Notes: generated by a model not told the origin, from the letters alone. A stretch of DNA of 40,550 nt from an uncultured Oscillospiraceae bacterium (GCA_900756575.1 CAAEKQ010000053.1:1-40550); one strand, 5' to 3'. Shown: positions 25,611-33,087, counted from the stretch's first letter. Program-made: numbers and translations.

Positions 25611-27575
25611 TTACCTTCCCTTCTCGCTGCCCCGGAGTTTGATGATCTGGTCACGAAGCACGGCGGCATATTCGAATTCCATCATCTTGGCGGCCTGCTT
25701 CATTTCCTTCTCCAGTCGGGCAATTTCGGCTTCTCTCTCGTTTTTTGTGAGCTTCTTGCCGTCCTTTTCCACATCCACCGTGCGGGAAATCTCGATGAGC
25801 TCCCGGACGGACTTGATGATGGTTTTTGGGACGATGCCGTGAGCTTCGTTGTAGGCCTGCTGAAGCTCCCGGCGGCGCTGGGTTTCGGTGATGGCGTAAT
25901 CCATAGCGGGGGTGATGCGGTCGGCGTACATGATAACCCGGCCATCGGCGTTTCGGGCGGCCCGTCCGATGGTCTGGATCAGACTGGTGGGCGAACGGAG
26001 GAACCCCTCCTTATCCGCATCCAGAATGGCAACCAGTGCGACCTCGGGCAAATCCAGGCCCTCACGCAGCAGGTTGATGCCCACCAGAACATCGAATTTC
26101 TGCATCCGCAGATCCCGAATGATCTCCTGCCGCTCCATGGTGTCCACATCAGAGTGCATATACCGCACCTTGACGCCGGACTTTGTGAGATAATCGGTGA
26201 GATCCTCGGCCATCTTCTTGGTGAGGGTGGTGACCAGGGTGCGGTAGCCGTGCTGGGTCATGGTGTTGATCTCGCCGATAAGATCGTCCACCTGGCCCTC
26301 CACCGGGCGAACCTCCACCGGCGGGTCCAAAAGGCCCGTGGGACGGAGCAGCTGCTCGGCCACCTGACCGGCCCGGCTGAGCTCATACTCTGCCGGGGTG
26401 GCGGAGACGTAGATCACCTGATTGATCTTGGACTGGAACTCGTCGAATTTCAGCGGACGGTTATCATAGGCAGAGGGGAGACGGAAGCCGTAGTCCACCA
26501 GAGCTTGCTTTCTGGCCCGGTCGCCGTTGTACATGGCCCGCACCTGGGGCAGGGTCACGTGGCTCTCGTCGATGAACATGAGAAAATCGTCGGGGAAATA
26601 GTCCATCAGGGTCATGGGCGGCGAACCCGCCGGTCTGCCGCTGATGATCCGGGAATAGTTCTCGATGCCGGAGCAGAAGCCCAGCTCGTCCATCATCTCA
26701 ATGTCATACATGGTGCGCTGGTGGATTCTCTGGGCCTCCAGCAGCTTGCCGTTTTCCTTGAACCATTTTTCCCGATCCATCATCTCACAGGCAATTTCCC
26801 GGGTGGCGCGCTCCATTTTCTCCTTGGTTGTGACATAGTGGCTGGCAGGATAGATGGCGCAGTGGGTGACTACACGCTCTGCCGCGCCGGTGACCACGTT
26901 GAATTCGCTGATCCGGTCTACCTCATCCCCGAAGAACTCAATGCGGATGCCCCGATTGGTCCAGCCTGCGGGGAAGACCTCCACGGTATCGCCCCGGACC
27001 CGGAAGGTGTTGCGGATAAAGTTGATGTCGTTGCGCTCATAGCGGATGTCGGTGAGGCTTCTGAGCAGGCTGTCCCGCTCCCAAATCTGCCCCTGACGGA
27101 CGGAAACCACCAGAGCCTTATAGTCCTCAGGATCTCCCAGACCGTAGATGCAGCTGACAGAGGACACCACGATCACGTCCCGCCGCTCCAGCAGGGAGGC
27201 GGTGGCGGAGTTCCGGAGCCGGTCGATCTCGTCGTTGGTGGCGGAATCCTTTTCAATATAGGTGTCGGTGTGGGCGATATATGCCTCGGGCTGATAGTAG
27301 TCGTAATACGAAACGAAATACTCCACGGCGTTCTCCGGGAAGAATTCCTTAAACTCGGAGCACAGCTGGGCGGCAAGGGTCTTGTTGTGGGCCAGCACCA
27401 GGGTGGGGCGATTCATCTTTGCAATGATGTTTGCCATGGTAAAGGTCTTGCCGGAGCCGGTGACGCCCAGGAGCACCTGCTCGTCGATGCCGTTTTTCAG
27501 GCCCTGGGTCAGCTTTTCGATGGCTTCGGGCTGATCACCGGAGGGCTGATAGTCGGAAACCAGCTTAAAATCCAT
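25611..27575 (-). CDS. uvrB: Excinuclease ABC subunit B
   Basis: Damage-verifying helicase-like subunit of nucleotide excision repair; loads onto DNA with UvrA and recruits UvrC. It has 654 residues. Seen: Walker A GVTGSGKTFTMA near 39-50, the beta-hairpin region YYDYYQPEAYI, helicase motif FIDESHVTLPQ, motif VI QTIGRAARN, and a C-terminal UVR domain (IARLEKEMKQAAKMMEFEYAA) for UvrC contact. The ATG at 27575 follows GGGAGGTGA. A strong promoter lies 50-78 nt upstream. Confidence 0.98.
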   Translation of the reverse strand: MDFKLVSDYQPSGDQPEAIEKLTQGLKNGIDEQVLLGVTGSGKTFTMANIIAKMNRPTLVLAHNKTLAAQLCSEFKEFFPENAVEYFVSYYDYYQPEAYIAHTDTYIEKDSATNDEIDRLRNSATASLLERRDVIVVSSVSCIYGLGDPEDYKALVVSVRQGQIWERDSLLRSLTDIRYERNDINFIRNTFRVRGDTVEVFPAGWTNRGIRIEFFGDEVDRISEFNVVTGAAERVVTHCAIYPASHYVTTKEKMERATREIACEMMDREKWFKENGKLLEAQRIHQRTMYDIEMMDELGFCSGIENYSRIISGRPAGSPPMTLMDYFPDDFLMFIDESHVTLPQVRAMYNGDRARKQALVDYGFRLPSAYDNRPLKFDEFQSKINQVIYVSATPAEYELSRAGQVAEQLLRPTGLLDPPVEVRPVEGQVDDLIGEINTMTQHGYRTLVTTLTKKMAEDLTDYLTKSGVKVRYMHSDVDTMERQEIIRDLRMQKFDVLVGINLLREGLDLPEVALVAILDADKEGFLRSPTSLIQTIGRAARNADGRVIMYADRITPAMDYAITETQRRRELQQAYNEAHGIVPKTIIKSVRELIEISRTVDVEKDGKKLTKNEREAEIARLEKEMKQAAKMMEFEYAAVLRDQIIKLRGSEKGR

Positions 27576-27624
27576 GGATATTCACCTCCCAAAGGGGAAC
27601 TTTGCGCGTAAAATTCGGTAAGAT

Positions 27625-27653
27625 ATTATACCACAAACAATATAAAACTACAA
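27625..27653 (-). promoter_or_regulatory. Promoter of uvrB-capA-uvrA
   Basis: Minus-strand TTGTAG (27648-27653) and a perfect TATAAT (27625-27630) with a 17-nt spacer. No LexA/DinR-like operator is evident next to it by eye. Confidence 0.8.
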
Positions 27654-27737
27654 GCCGCCGGGCCATAGGAAAAGTCCTTGTATTTACAGGGAAAACGGCG
27701 GGAAATGACCGGGAAATACCAGCGGAAAGGAGGGGCG

Positions 27738-27752
27738 TTTACATAACGTAAA
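27738..27752. promoter_or_regulatory. Inverted repeat upstream of the thiolase promoter (candidate operator)
   Basis: TTTAC-ATAAC-GTAAA, a perfect 5+5 inverted repeat, sits 37 nt before the -35 box in the 303-nt space between uvrB and the thiolase gene. Flanking AGGAGG and CCTCCG extend the symmetry imperfectly. The regulator is unknown. The rest of this intergenic stretch holds the two divergent promoters and nothing else that I can support. Confidence 0.4.
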
Positions 27753-27789
27753 TCCTCCGGAAAAATTGTTACGCCACCGGGAAGAACAG

Positions 27790-27818
27790 TTGACGGATTG
27801 GAGAATGTGCCGTATAAT
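27790..27818 (+). promoter_or_regulatory. Strong promoter of the thiolase gene
   Basis: TTGACG (27790-27795) and a perfect TATAAT (27813-27818) with a 17-nt spacer, close to the sigma-A consensus. This agrees with the codon use of the gene it drives. Confidence 0.88.
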
Positions 27819-27878
27819 AATACATGGTAAACCTATTATATTGCCCGAAAGGGCGAATGAATATGGAGGTCGTTTCCA

Positions 27879-29150
27879 ATGAAAGATTTGTATGTTGTAA
27901 ACTGCTGCCGTACCGCTGTTGGTTCCTTTGGCGGCAGCCTGAAGAACACCCCCGCAGCTGACCTGGGCGCTATCGTCGTCAAGGAGGCTCTCAGCCGTGC
28001 CGGCGTAAAGCCCGAGCAGGTGGACGAGCTCATGTTCGGCTGCTGCATCAGCGCTGGTCTGGGCCAGAACGTTGCTCGCCAGGTTAGCATCAAGGCTGGC
28101 CTGCCCGTTTCCGTTCCCGCTTACTCCGTCAACATGGTCTGCGGCTCCGGCATGAAGTCCGTCATCGAGGCTGGCCGTGCTATCGCTTCCGGCGACGCTG
28201 AGATCGTTGTCTGCGGCGGCACCGAGAATATGTCCGCTGCTCCCTACATCCTGCCCGACGCTCGTTGGGGCGGCCGTATGTTCGACAAGAAGATGGTCGA
28301 TACCATGGTAAAGGATGGCCTGTGGGATGCATTCAACAACTACCACATGGGCACCACCGCTGAGAATATCTGCGACATCTGGGGCATCACCCGTCAGGAT
28401 CTGGACGAGTTCGCCGCTTCTTCCCAGGCGAAGACCGCTGCCGCTCAGGCTGCCGGCAAGTTCGACGACGAGATCGTTCCCGTTCCCGTGAAGGTCAAGA
28501 AGCAGACCGTCGAGTTCAAGGTTGACGAGTTCCCCCGTCCTTCCACCAACCTGGAGTCCCTGGCTAAGCTGAAGACCGCCTTCCCCGTATCCTCCGACAA
28601 TGCCTTCCAGGCAAACGGCGGCACCGTGGTTGACACCTTCGACGCCAAGGCTTGTAAGCCCGCTCAGGCTGACGCCGGCACCCCCCGTGTAACCGCTGGT
28701 AACGCTTCCGGCATCAACGACGGCGCTGCTGCCATCGTTCTGGCTTCCGGCGAGGCTGTTGAGAAGTACGGTCTGAAGCCCATGGCAAAGCTGCTGGGCT
28801 GGGGCCAGGGCGGTGTTGATCCCAAGATCATGGGCACCGGTCCTGTTCCTGCTTCCCGTCAGGCTATGGCTAAGGCTGACGTCACCATCGACGACATCGA
28901 TCTGATCGAGGCCAACGAGGCATTCGCTGCTCAGTCCATCGCTGTTGCTCGTGAGCTGGGCTTCGATATGAACAAGGTCAACGTCAACGGCGGCGCTCTG
29001 TCCATCGGTCATCCCGTTGGCTGCTCCGGCGCTCGTATCATTGTCACTCTGCTCCATGAGATGCAGAAGCGCGACGATGCTAAGAAGGGTCTGGCTACCC
29101 TGTGCATCGGCGGCGGCATGGGCGTTGCCACCATCTTCGAGAAGTGCTAA
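27879..29150 (+). CDS. thlA: Acetyl-CoA C-acetyltransferase (thiolase) with an insertion
   Basis: Condenses two acetyl-CoA to acetoacetyl-CoA, or the reverse. Catalytic residues are all present: nucleophile C88 in NMVCGSGM, NEAFAA near 346, H378 in SIGHPVG and C409 in LCIGGGMG. It has 423 residues against about 392 for typical biosynthetic thiolases. The extra length is a segment near residues 236-269 (nt 28584-28685) between the LAKLKTAF and VTAGNASGIND blocks, which are adjacent in relatives. Codon use is unlike the neighbours: of 13 arginine codons 11 are CGT and none CGG, whereas all 7 in the next gene are CGG, which suggests high expression. It has a strong promoter, a GGAGG site and its own terminator, so it forms a single-gene unit. 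Confidence 0.95.
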   Translation: MKDLYVVNCCRTAVGSFGGSLKNTPAADLGAIVVKEALSRAGVKPEQVDELMFGCCISAGLGQNVARQVSIKAGLPVSVPAYSVNMVCGSGMKSVIEAGRAIASGDAEIVVCGGTENMSAAPYILPDARWGGRMFDKKMVDTMVKDGLWDAFNNYHMGTTAENICDIWGITRQDLDEFAASSQAKTAAAQAAGKFDDEIVPVPVKVKKQTVEFKVDEFPRPSTNLESLAKLKTAFPVSSDNAFQANGGTVVDTFDAKACKPAQADAGTPRVTAGNASGINDGAAAIVLASGEAVEKYGLKPMAKLLGWGQGGVDPKIMGTGPVPASRQAMAKADVTIDDIDLIEANEAFAAQSIAVARELGFDMNKVNVNGGALSIGHPVGCSGARIIVTLLHEMQKRDDAKKGLATLCIGGGMGVATIFEKC

Positions 29151-29163
29151 AATAACTTCCATC

Positions 29164-29193
29164 GGGAGGCGGGACACACCCGCCTCCCTTTTT
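29164..29193 (+). terminator. Intrinsic terminator after the thiolase gene
   Basis: A perfect 10-bp GC-rich stem (GGGAGGCGGG with CCCGCCTCCC), a five-base loop and TTTTT. The downstream CoA-transferase genes are 48 nt away and would need readthrough or a separate weak promoter. Confidence 0.93.
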
Positions 29194-29241
29194 CCGTTCC
29201 GGGAATATCGGGACAGAATTCGTGTAAGGGATGTGTTTGAA

Positions 29242-29937
29242 TTGCCAAAAATCATAACGGCCAAAGAGGCGGCGGCGCTGATTCCCTCGGGCAGCCGGGT
29301 GATGTTCGGCGGCTTTTTGGGCTGCGGCTCGGCGCTGGATGTGATTCGGGCCATTGACGAGAGCGATGTGGAGAACATCGAGGGCGTATTTGACGACGGC
29401 TCCAAGCCGAACGGGCCGGACGGCGCGGATTATTACGGCTGGGCCCGGCTGATTCATTCCGGAAAAATCAAAAAATACATCGGCTCCCATGTGGGCTCCA
29501 ACCCGGAGGCCGGGGAAAAGTGGGCCAAGGGGGAGCTGACGGTGGATCTTCTGCCCCAGGGCTCCATGGCGGAGATGATTCGGGCAGGCGGTATGGGAAT
29601 TCCCGGAATCCTGACCGCCACGGGCATCGGCACGCTGGTGGAGGAAAGCCCCTGGGTAGATCGGAAGATGACCATTGAGGGCAAGGACTACCTGCTGATG
29701 AAGCCTCTTCACGCGGATTTTGCGGTGATCTCCGGCTATCTGGTGGATACAAAGGGCAACATCTGGTACAAGGGCACTACCCGGAACTTTGCGCCGCTGA
29801 TGGCAATGGCGGCGGACACCGTCATTGTGGAAGCAGAGAAGATCGTAGCGCCCGGCGAGATTCCCCCGGAGGATGTGGCAACCCCGGGCATTCTGGTGGA
29901 CTATATCGTACTGCGGGAGGGAACCGACAATGGATAA
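29242..29937 (+). CDS. atoD: CoA-transferase subunit A (AtoD/CtfA-like)
   Basis: Alpha subunit of a family I CoA-transferase moving CoA between an acyl-CoA and a short-chain acid such as acetoacetate, acetate or butyrate. It has 231 residues. Seen: MFGGFLGCGSALDVI (the GGF CoA-binding region), IGSHVGSNPE, LLPQGSMAEMIRAGGMGIPG, TATGIGTLVEE, and the C-terminal TPGILVDYIV, matching AtoD block by block. Start choice: the open frame extends back into the thiolase gene, but a TTG at 29242 after AAGGG gives the family N-terminus (MPKIITAKEAA). A weak promoter-like pair at 29191-29219 could drive it. It overlaps subunit B by 8 nt. Confidence 0.9.
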   Translation: MPKIITAKEAAALIPSGSRVMFGGFLGCGSALDVIRAIDESDVENIEGVFDDGSKPNGPDGADYYGWARLIHSGKIKKYIGSHVGSNPEAGEKWAKGELTVDLLPQGSMAEMIRAGGMGIPGILTATGIGTLVEESPWVDRKMTIEGKDYLLMKPLHADFAVISGYLVDTKGNIWYKGTTRNFAPLMAMAADTVIVEAEKIVAPGEIPPEDVATPGILVDYIVLREGTDNG

Positions 29938-30613
29938 GCAGAGAGCAAAGGATATCATTGCCTGCCGCTGCGCTCAGGAATTAAAGGACGGCTACGTGGT
30001 CAACCTGGGCATCGGCATTCCCACCCAGTGCGCCCGGTATTTCCCCGAGGGTGTGGACATTACCCTCCATGCCGAGCTGGGGCTCATTGGTCAAGGCCCC
30101 GCACCCACCCCGGAGCAGGCGGATCCGCTCCATGTGGTGGATGCTTCCGGCAACCCCGCCACCATTATCCCCGGCGGCGCCATTGTGGATTCCGCCACCA
30201 ATTTCGGCCTGATTCGCGGTGGCCATGTGGATGCCTGCGTATTGGGCGCATTGGAGGCAGACGCCGAGGGCAGCTTTGGCAACTGGCTGATCCCCGGGAA
30301 AAAGCTCACGGGAATGGGCGGCGCCATGGATCTGGTGAACGGCTCCAAGACCGTCATTCTCGCCATGATCCACACCCAGGGGGACAAGCCCAAAATCGTG
30401 AAAAAGTGCACCCTGCCCCTGACCGGCTATAAAGTGGTAGACATGATCGTCACGGAGCTCTGCGTGCTCAAAGTCACCCCCGAGGGCCTGGAGCTGGCGG
30501 AATATAACCCCGAGCTGGGCGACCGGGACACTGCGGTTCGGATCATTCAGGAGAAAACCGCGGCCAAGCTGCATATCTCTCCGGATTTGAAGCCCATGCG
30601 GCTGCCGGACTGA
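29930..30613 (+). CDS. atoA: CoA-transferase subunit B (AtoA/CtfB-like)
   Basis: Beta subunit of the same enzyme, carrying the catalytic glutamate that forms the glutamyl-CoA thioester: E49 in LHAELGLIG. It has 227 residues. Other family blocks seen are NLGIGIPTQ, GGAIVDSATNFGLIRGGHVD, GALEADAEGSFGNWLIPGK, GMGGAMDLV and TELCVL. The ATG at 29930 follows GGAGGG and overlaps the subunit A stop, which ensures balanced synthesis. Usual catalytic contexts read ENG; here ELG is seen, a small deviation. Partners in acetoacetyl-CoA metabolism with the upstream thiolase are likely; the actual acid substrate is not known. Confidence 0.92.
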   Translation: MDKQRAKDIIACRCAQELKDGYVVNLGIGIPTQCARYFPEGVDITLHAELGLIGQGPAPTPEQADPLHVVDASGNPATIIPGGAIVDSATNFGLIRGGHVDACVLGALEADAEGSFGNWLIPGKKLTGMGGAMDLVNGSKTVILAMIHTQGDKPKIVKKCTLPLTGYKVVDMIVTELCVLKVTPEGLELAEYNPELGDRDTAVRIIQEKTAAKLHISPDLKPMRLPD

Positions 30614-30634
30614 GCGTTCCGATTCTGATCCATT

Positions 30635-30683
30635 GCGCCGTTTCTCTGCCGGAAGAAATTCTGACGGAGAGACGGCGCTTTTT
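30635..30683 (+). terminator. Intrinsic terminator after the CoA-transferase genes
   Basis: A 14-bp stem starting GCGCCGT (30635-30648 with 30665-30678, two G-U pairs), a 16-base loop and a TTTTT run. Confidence 0.88.
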
Positions 30684-30725
30684 GACTGCGTTTTGGGGGA
30701 TTTGGGGCAAATTGATGAACGAAAT

Positions 30726-30739
30726 TCATTGTATAATGA
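30726..30739. promoter_or_regulatory. Inverted repeat overlapping a -10 box (P1 of the flavoenzyme gene)
   Basis: TCATT-GTAT-AATGA, a perfect 5+5 inverted repeat, contains a TATAAT (30732-30737). The -35 for this box is poor (TTGATG lies only 14 nt upstream). It may be an operator, an activator-dependent promoter, or both. Confidence 0.4.
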
Positions 30740-30770
30740 CCAAACTCTGCTTTTCACCTGGTTTTTCCTA

Positions 30771-30779
30771 TGCTATAAT
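30771..30779 (+). promoter_or_regulatory. Extended -10 promoter (P2) of the flavoenzyme gene
   Basis: TGCTATAAT: a perfect -10 box with the extended TGn element, and only a weak TTTCAC-like -35. It lies 80 nt before the ATG. The leader between them shows short GC-rich repeats but no recognised riboswitch. Confidence 0.6.
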
Positions 30780-30858
30780 GAATAAAACGCCATAATAGCC
30801 CAGGGAAACCCTGCGGGCATGGTTAAAACACTCCGCACTGCGGGGAAAGGACAATACT

Positions 30859-33003
30859 ATGGAACTGAAATACAGCGCACTGCTCAGCCCCATTAAGATC
30901 GGCAACATGGTGCTGCGGAACCGGATGCTTTCTTCCGCTTCCACGCCCCATTTCCTTCAGGGCACTGAGAAGAACCCCACCGAGAAGGTGATCCAGCACT
31001 TTGCCAACCGCGCAAAGAACGGCGCCGCTCTGGTTACCATCAACCACCTCTATGAGAAGTCCATGCCGGTGATGGGCCGGGCTCTGGACAATACCCCCTG
31101 CCACTTCAACCTGTTTGACCTCAACGATGCCAACGCACAGGATTACTTCTGTAAGCTGCTGGACGCCATCCACTTCTATGGCTCCAAGACTTGTGCTTAT
31201 ATCATGAGCCCCGCCAACATGCAGGGCGGCATGGGCATGCCTTCCGGCGCACCCGGCGATAAGGGCCCCGGTGGTCCTGGCGGCCCTGGTGGACCCGGAG
31301 ACGGTCCCGAGGGTGCTGGCGGTCCTCCCGCCGATATGCCTCCCATGCCCATGGAGGATACCACGCCCAAGCACAAGGACTTCGGCGTAGCAGACGCAGA
31401 CGGCGACCTCCATGCTCAGATGGACGGCGGCCCGCAGCAGTCTCCCTCCTCCTACACCAAGGAGTATCTCCAGGCCATGATCGAAGACTATGCCCAGCAG
31501 GCAAAGGATCTCAAGGCGCTGGGCTTTGATATGATCTCCGTTTACTGCTGCTACCGGAACAACCCCATGGCAAAGCTGCTCTCCCCCATCACCAACGACC
31601 GTACCGACGAGTATGGCCCCGAGCGTGTCGAGACCCGCGGCCGCTACATGGTAGAGATGTTCACTGCACTGCGGAAGGCAGTGGGCAAGGGCTTCCCCCT
31701 GGAGTGCGTACTCAGCGTAGACGAGGAGGAGTTCGGCGGCTACACCAAGGAAGACACCATTCAGCTGGCAAAGATGATGGAGGGCGTCTGCGATATCTTC
31801 CACCTCCGCTCTGGCGATATGGATCCTCAGCATCCCCTGGGCTTCACCTCCACCGAGGAAAAGCCCGCTCCTTACATCGACGCCATGAGCTATGTATGTA
31901 AAGAGGTCAAAAAGCGCGGCATTCAGATGACCGTTGCCGCTTCCGCCGGTTTCCAGGACCCCGAGATTGCCAACAATCTGGTGGCTGACGGCGGCGCTGA
32001 CCTCATCTACATGGCCCGCAGCTGGATCAACAACCCCGATTACGGCCAGAAGGTCTATGAGGGCCGCAAGGAAGACATCGTTCCCTGCGTCCGCTGCAAC
32101 AAGTGCCATGTGCCCAACGGCCCCGACCTGTTCCGCACCGTCTGCACCGTCAACCCCATCGTTGGCATGGAAGACCGGATCGCAACCATGGTCAAGCCCG
32201 TTGGCGAGAAGCGCAAGGTTGCCGTGGTCGGCGGCGGCCCTGCCGGTATGGAGTTCGCCCGGATCTGCGCACAGCGCGGCCATGACGTTACCCTGTACGA
32301 GAAGTCCGGCGAGCTGGGCGGTATGCTCAAGCATGCAAAGTATCCTTCCTTCAAGTGGCCCCTGCGTCAGTTCATGGACTACATGATTAAGGAAATGGAC
32401 AAGCTGGGCGTTCATGTAAAGCTGAACACCACCGCAACCCGCGAGCTGCTGGAACAGGAGAACTATCAGGTTCTGGCGCTGGCCCTGGGCGCCGAGCCCT
32501 CCAGCCTGCCTCTGCCCGGCAAGGATGGCGACAACGTTTCCTACGCTGCCAACATCTATGGCCATGAGGACACCCTGGGCAAGAACGTCACCATCATCGG
32601 CGGCGGCGAGATCGGCGTGGAGACCGGCCTGTATCTGGCTGAGCTGGGCCATCTGGTCACCGTGCTGGAGATGCAGTATGACCTGATTCTGGACGCTCCT
32701 CACGCCCATTACCGCAACATGGTGGTGAACTACTGGCGTCACACCGCCAACTTCGCTTACCAGGCCGGCGTAAAGTGCACCGCCATTGATCCCGACGGCG
32801 TTCGCTATCTGGATCCCAACGGCGTGGAGCAGAAGCAGCAGGCTGACAACGTTCTGCTGGCCATCGGCATGAAGTCCAAGCAGGACGAGGCTATGGAGCT
32901 GGCAAAGGCTGTTCCCGTGAGCTATGTGATCGGCGACTGCGACAAGCCCGGCAACGTGCAGAAGTGTATGCGCTCTGCATTTGGCATTGCAAGCCAGATT
33001 TAA
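30859..33003 (+). CDS. OYE/dienoyl-CoA-reductase-type flavin and Fe-S oxidoreductase with Gly/Pro-rich insert
   Basis: A 714-residue enzyme with the three-part plan of 2,4-dienoyl-CoA reductase, trimethylamine dehydrogenase and BaiCD/BaiH-like proteins. The parts are an FMN TIM barrel (about 1-400), a 4Fe-4S linker (C410, C413, C416, C429), and FAD and NAD(P) domains with VVGGGPAGMEFA near 457 and IIGGGEIGVETG near 579. It presumably reduces an activated C=C bond; substrate unknown. Odd features: a collagen-like Gly/Pro-rich insert at about 122-165 with GPGGPGGPGGPG; no HAGR-like motif (SPANMQ instead); no HxxHGYL active-site block (VYCCYRNNP instead) before the conserved LSPITNDRTDEYG; and CxxCxxC spacing where relatives have CxxCxxxC. 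Codons favour CGC for arginine. ATG follows AAAGGA. Separate transcription unit. Confidence 0.88.
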   Translation: MELKYSALLSPIKIGNMVLRNRMLSSASTPHFLQGTEKNPTEKVIQHFANRAKNGAALVTINHLYEKSMPVMGRALDNTPCHFNLFDLNDANAQDYFCKLLDAIHFYGSKTCAYIMSPANMQGGMGMPSGAPGDKGPGGPGGPGGPGDGPEGAGGPPADMPPMPMEDTTPKHKDFGVADADGDLHAQMDGGPQQSPSSYTKEYLQAMIEDYAQQAKDLKALGFDMISVYCCYRNNPMAKLLSPITNDRTDEYGPERVETRGRYMVEMFTALRKAVGKGFPLECVLSVDEEEFGGYTKEDTIQLAKMMEGVCDIFHLRSGDMDPQHPLGFTSTEEKPAPYIDAMSYVCKEVKKRGIQMTVAASAGFQDPEIANNLVADGGADLIYMARSWINNPDYGQKVYEGRKEDIVPCVRCNKCHVPNGPDLFRTVCTVNPIVGMEDRIATMVKPVGEKRKVAVVGGGPAGMEFARICAQRGHDVTLYEKSGELGGMLKHAKYPSFKWPLRQFMDYMIKEMDKLGVHVKLNTTATRELLEQENYQVLALALGAEPSSLPLPGKDGDNVSYAANIYGHEDTLGKNVTIIGGGEIGVETGLYLAELGHLVTVLEMQYDLILDAPHAHYRNMVVNYWRHTANFAYQAGVKCTAIDPDGVRYLDPNGVEQKQQADNVLLAIGMKSKQDEAMELAKAVPVSYVIGDCDKPGNVQKCMRSAFGIASQI

Positions 33004-33020
33004 GTTCCGCAAATTGAATC

Positions 33021-33055
33021 AAAAAACTGCACGCCGCTTTGGCGTGCAGTTTTTT
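33021..33055. terminator. Bidirectional intrinsic terminator between the flavoenzyme gene and eno
   Basis: A perfect 15-bp stem, AAAAAACTGCACGCC with its complement, around a GCTTT loop. A-run and T-run flanks allow it to act on both strands. Confidence 0.93.
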
Positions 33056-33087
33056 GCCCCCGGTGCAGGAAATTCTGCACCGGGGGC
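33056..33087. other. Second perfect hairpin next to the terminator
   Basis: A perfect 13-bp inverted repeat GCCCCCGGTGCAG / CTGCACCGGGGGC with a six-base loop directly abuts the terminator. No T-run follows on either strand, so on its own it would be a poor terminator. For eno transcripts it lies before the terminator and may protect the 3' end. Confidence 0.75.

Noticed and set aside
29191..29219. Possible promoter TTTCCG-17-CAGAAT before atoD
   Set aside because: Only 3 of 6 and 4 of 6 consensus matches; kept as a possibility in the atoD entry but too weak to list as a feature.
27684..29405. A 573-codon minus-strand open frame antisense to the thiolase
   Set aside because: It runs through the thiolase promoter and terminator and has no recognisable motif; a by-product of the biased codon use of the thiolase gene.
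30823..33012. A 729-codon minus-strand open frame antisense to the flavoenzyme gene
   Set aside because: The sense strand has intact FMN, Fe-S, FAD and NAD(P) motifs, promoter, ribosome site and terminator; the antisense frame has none.
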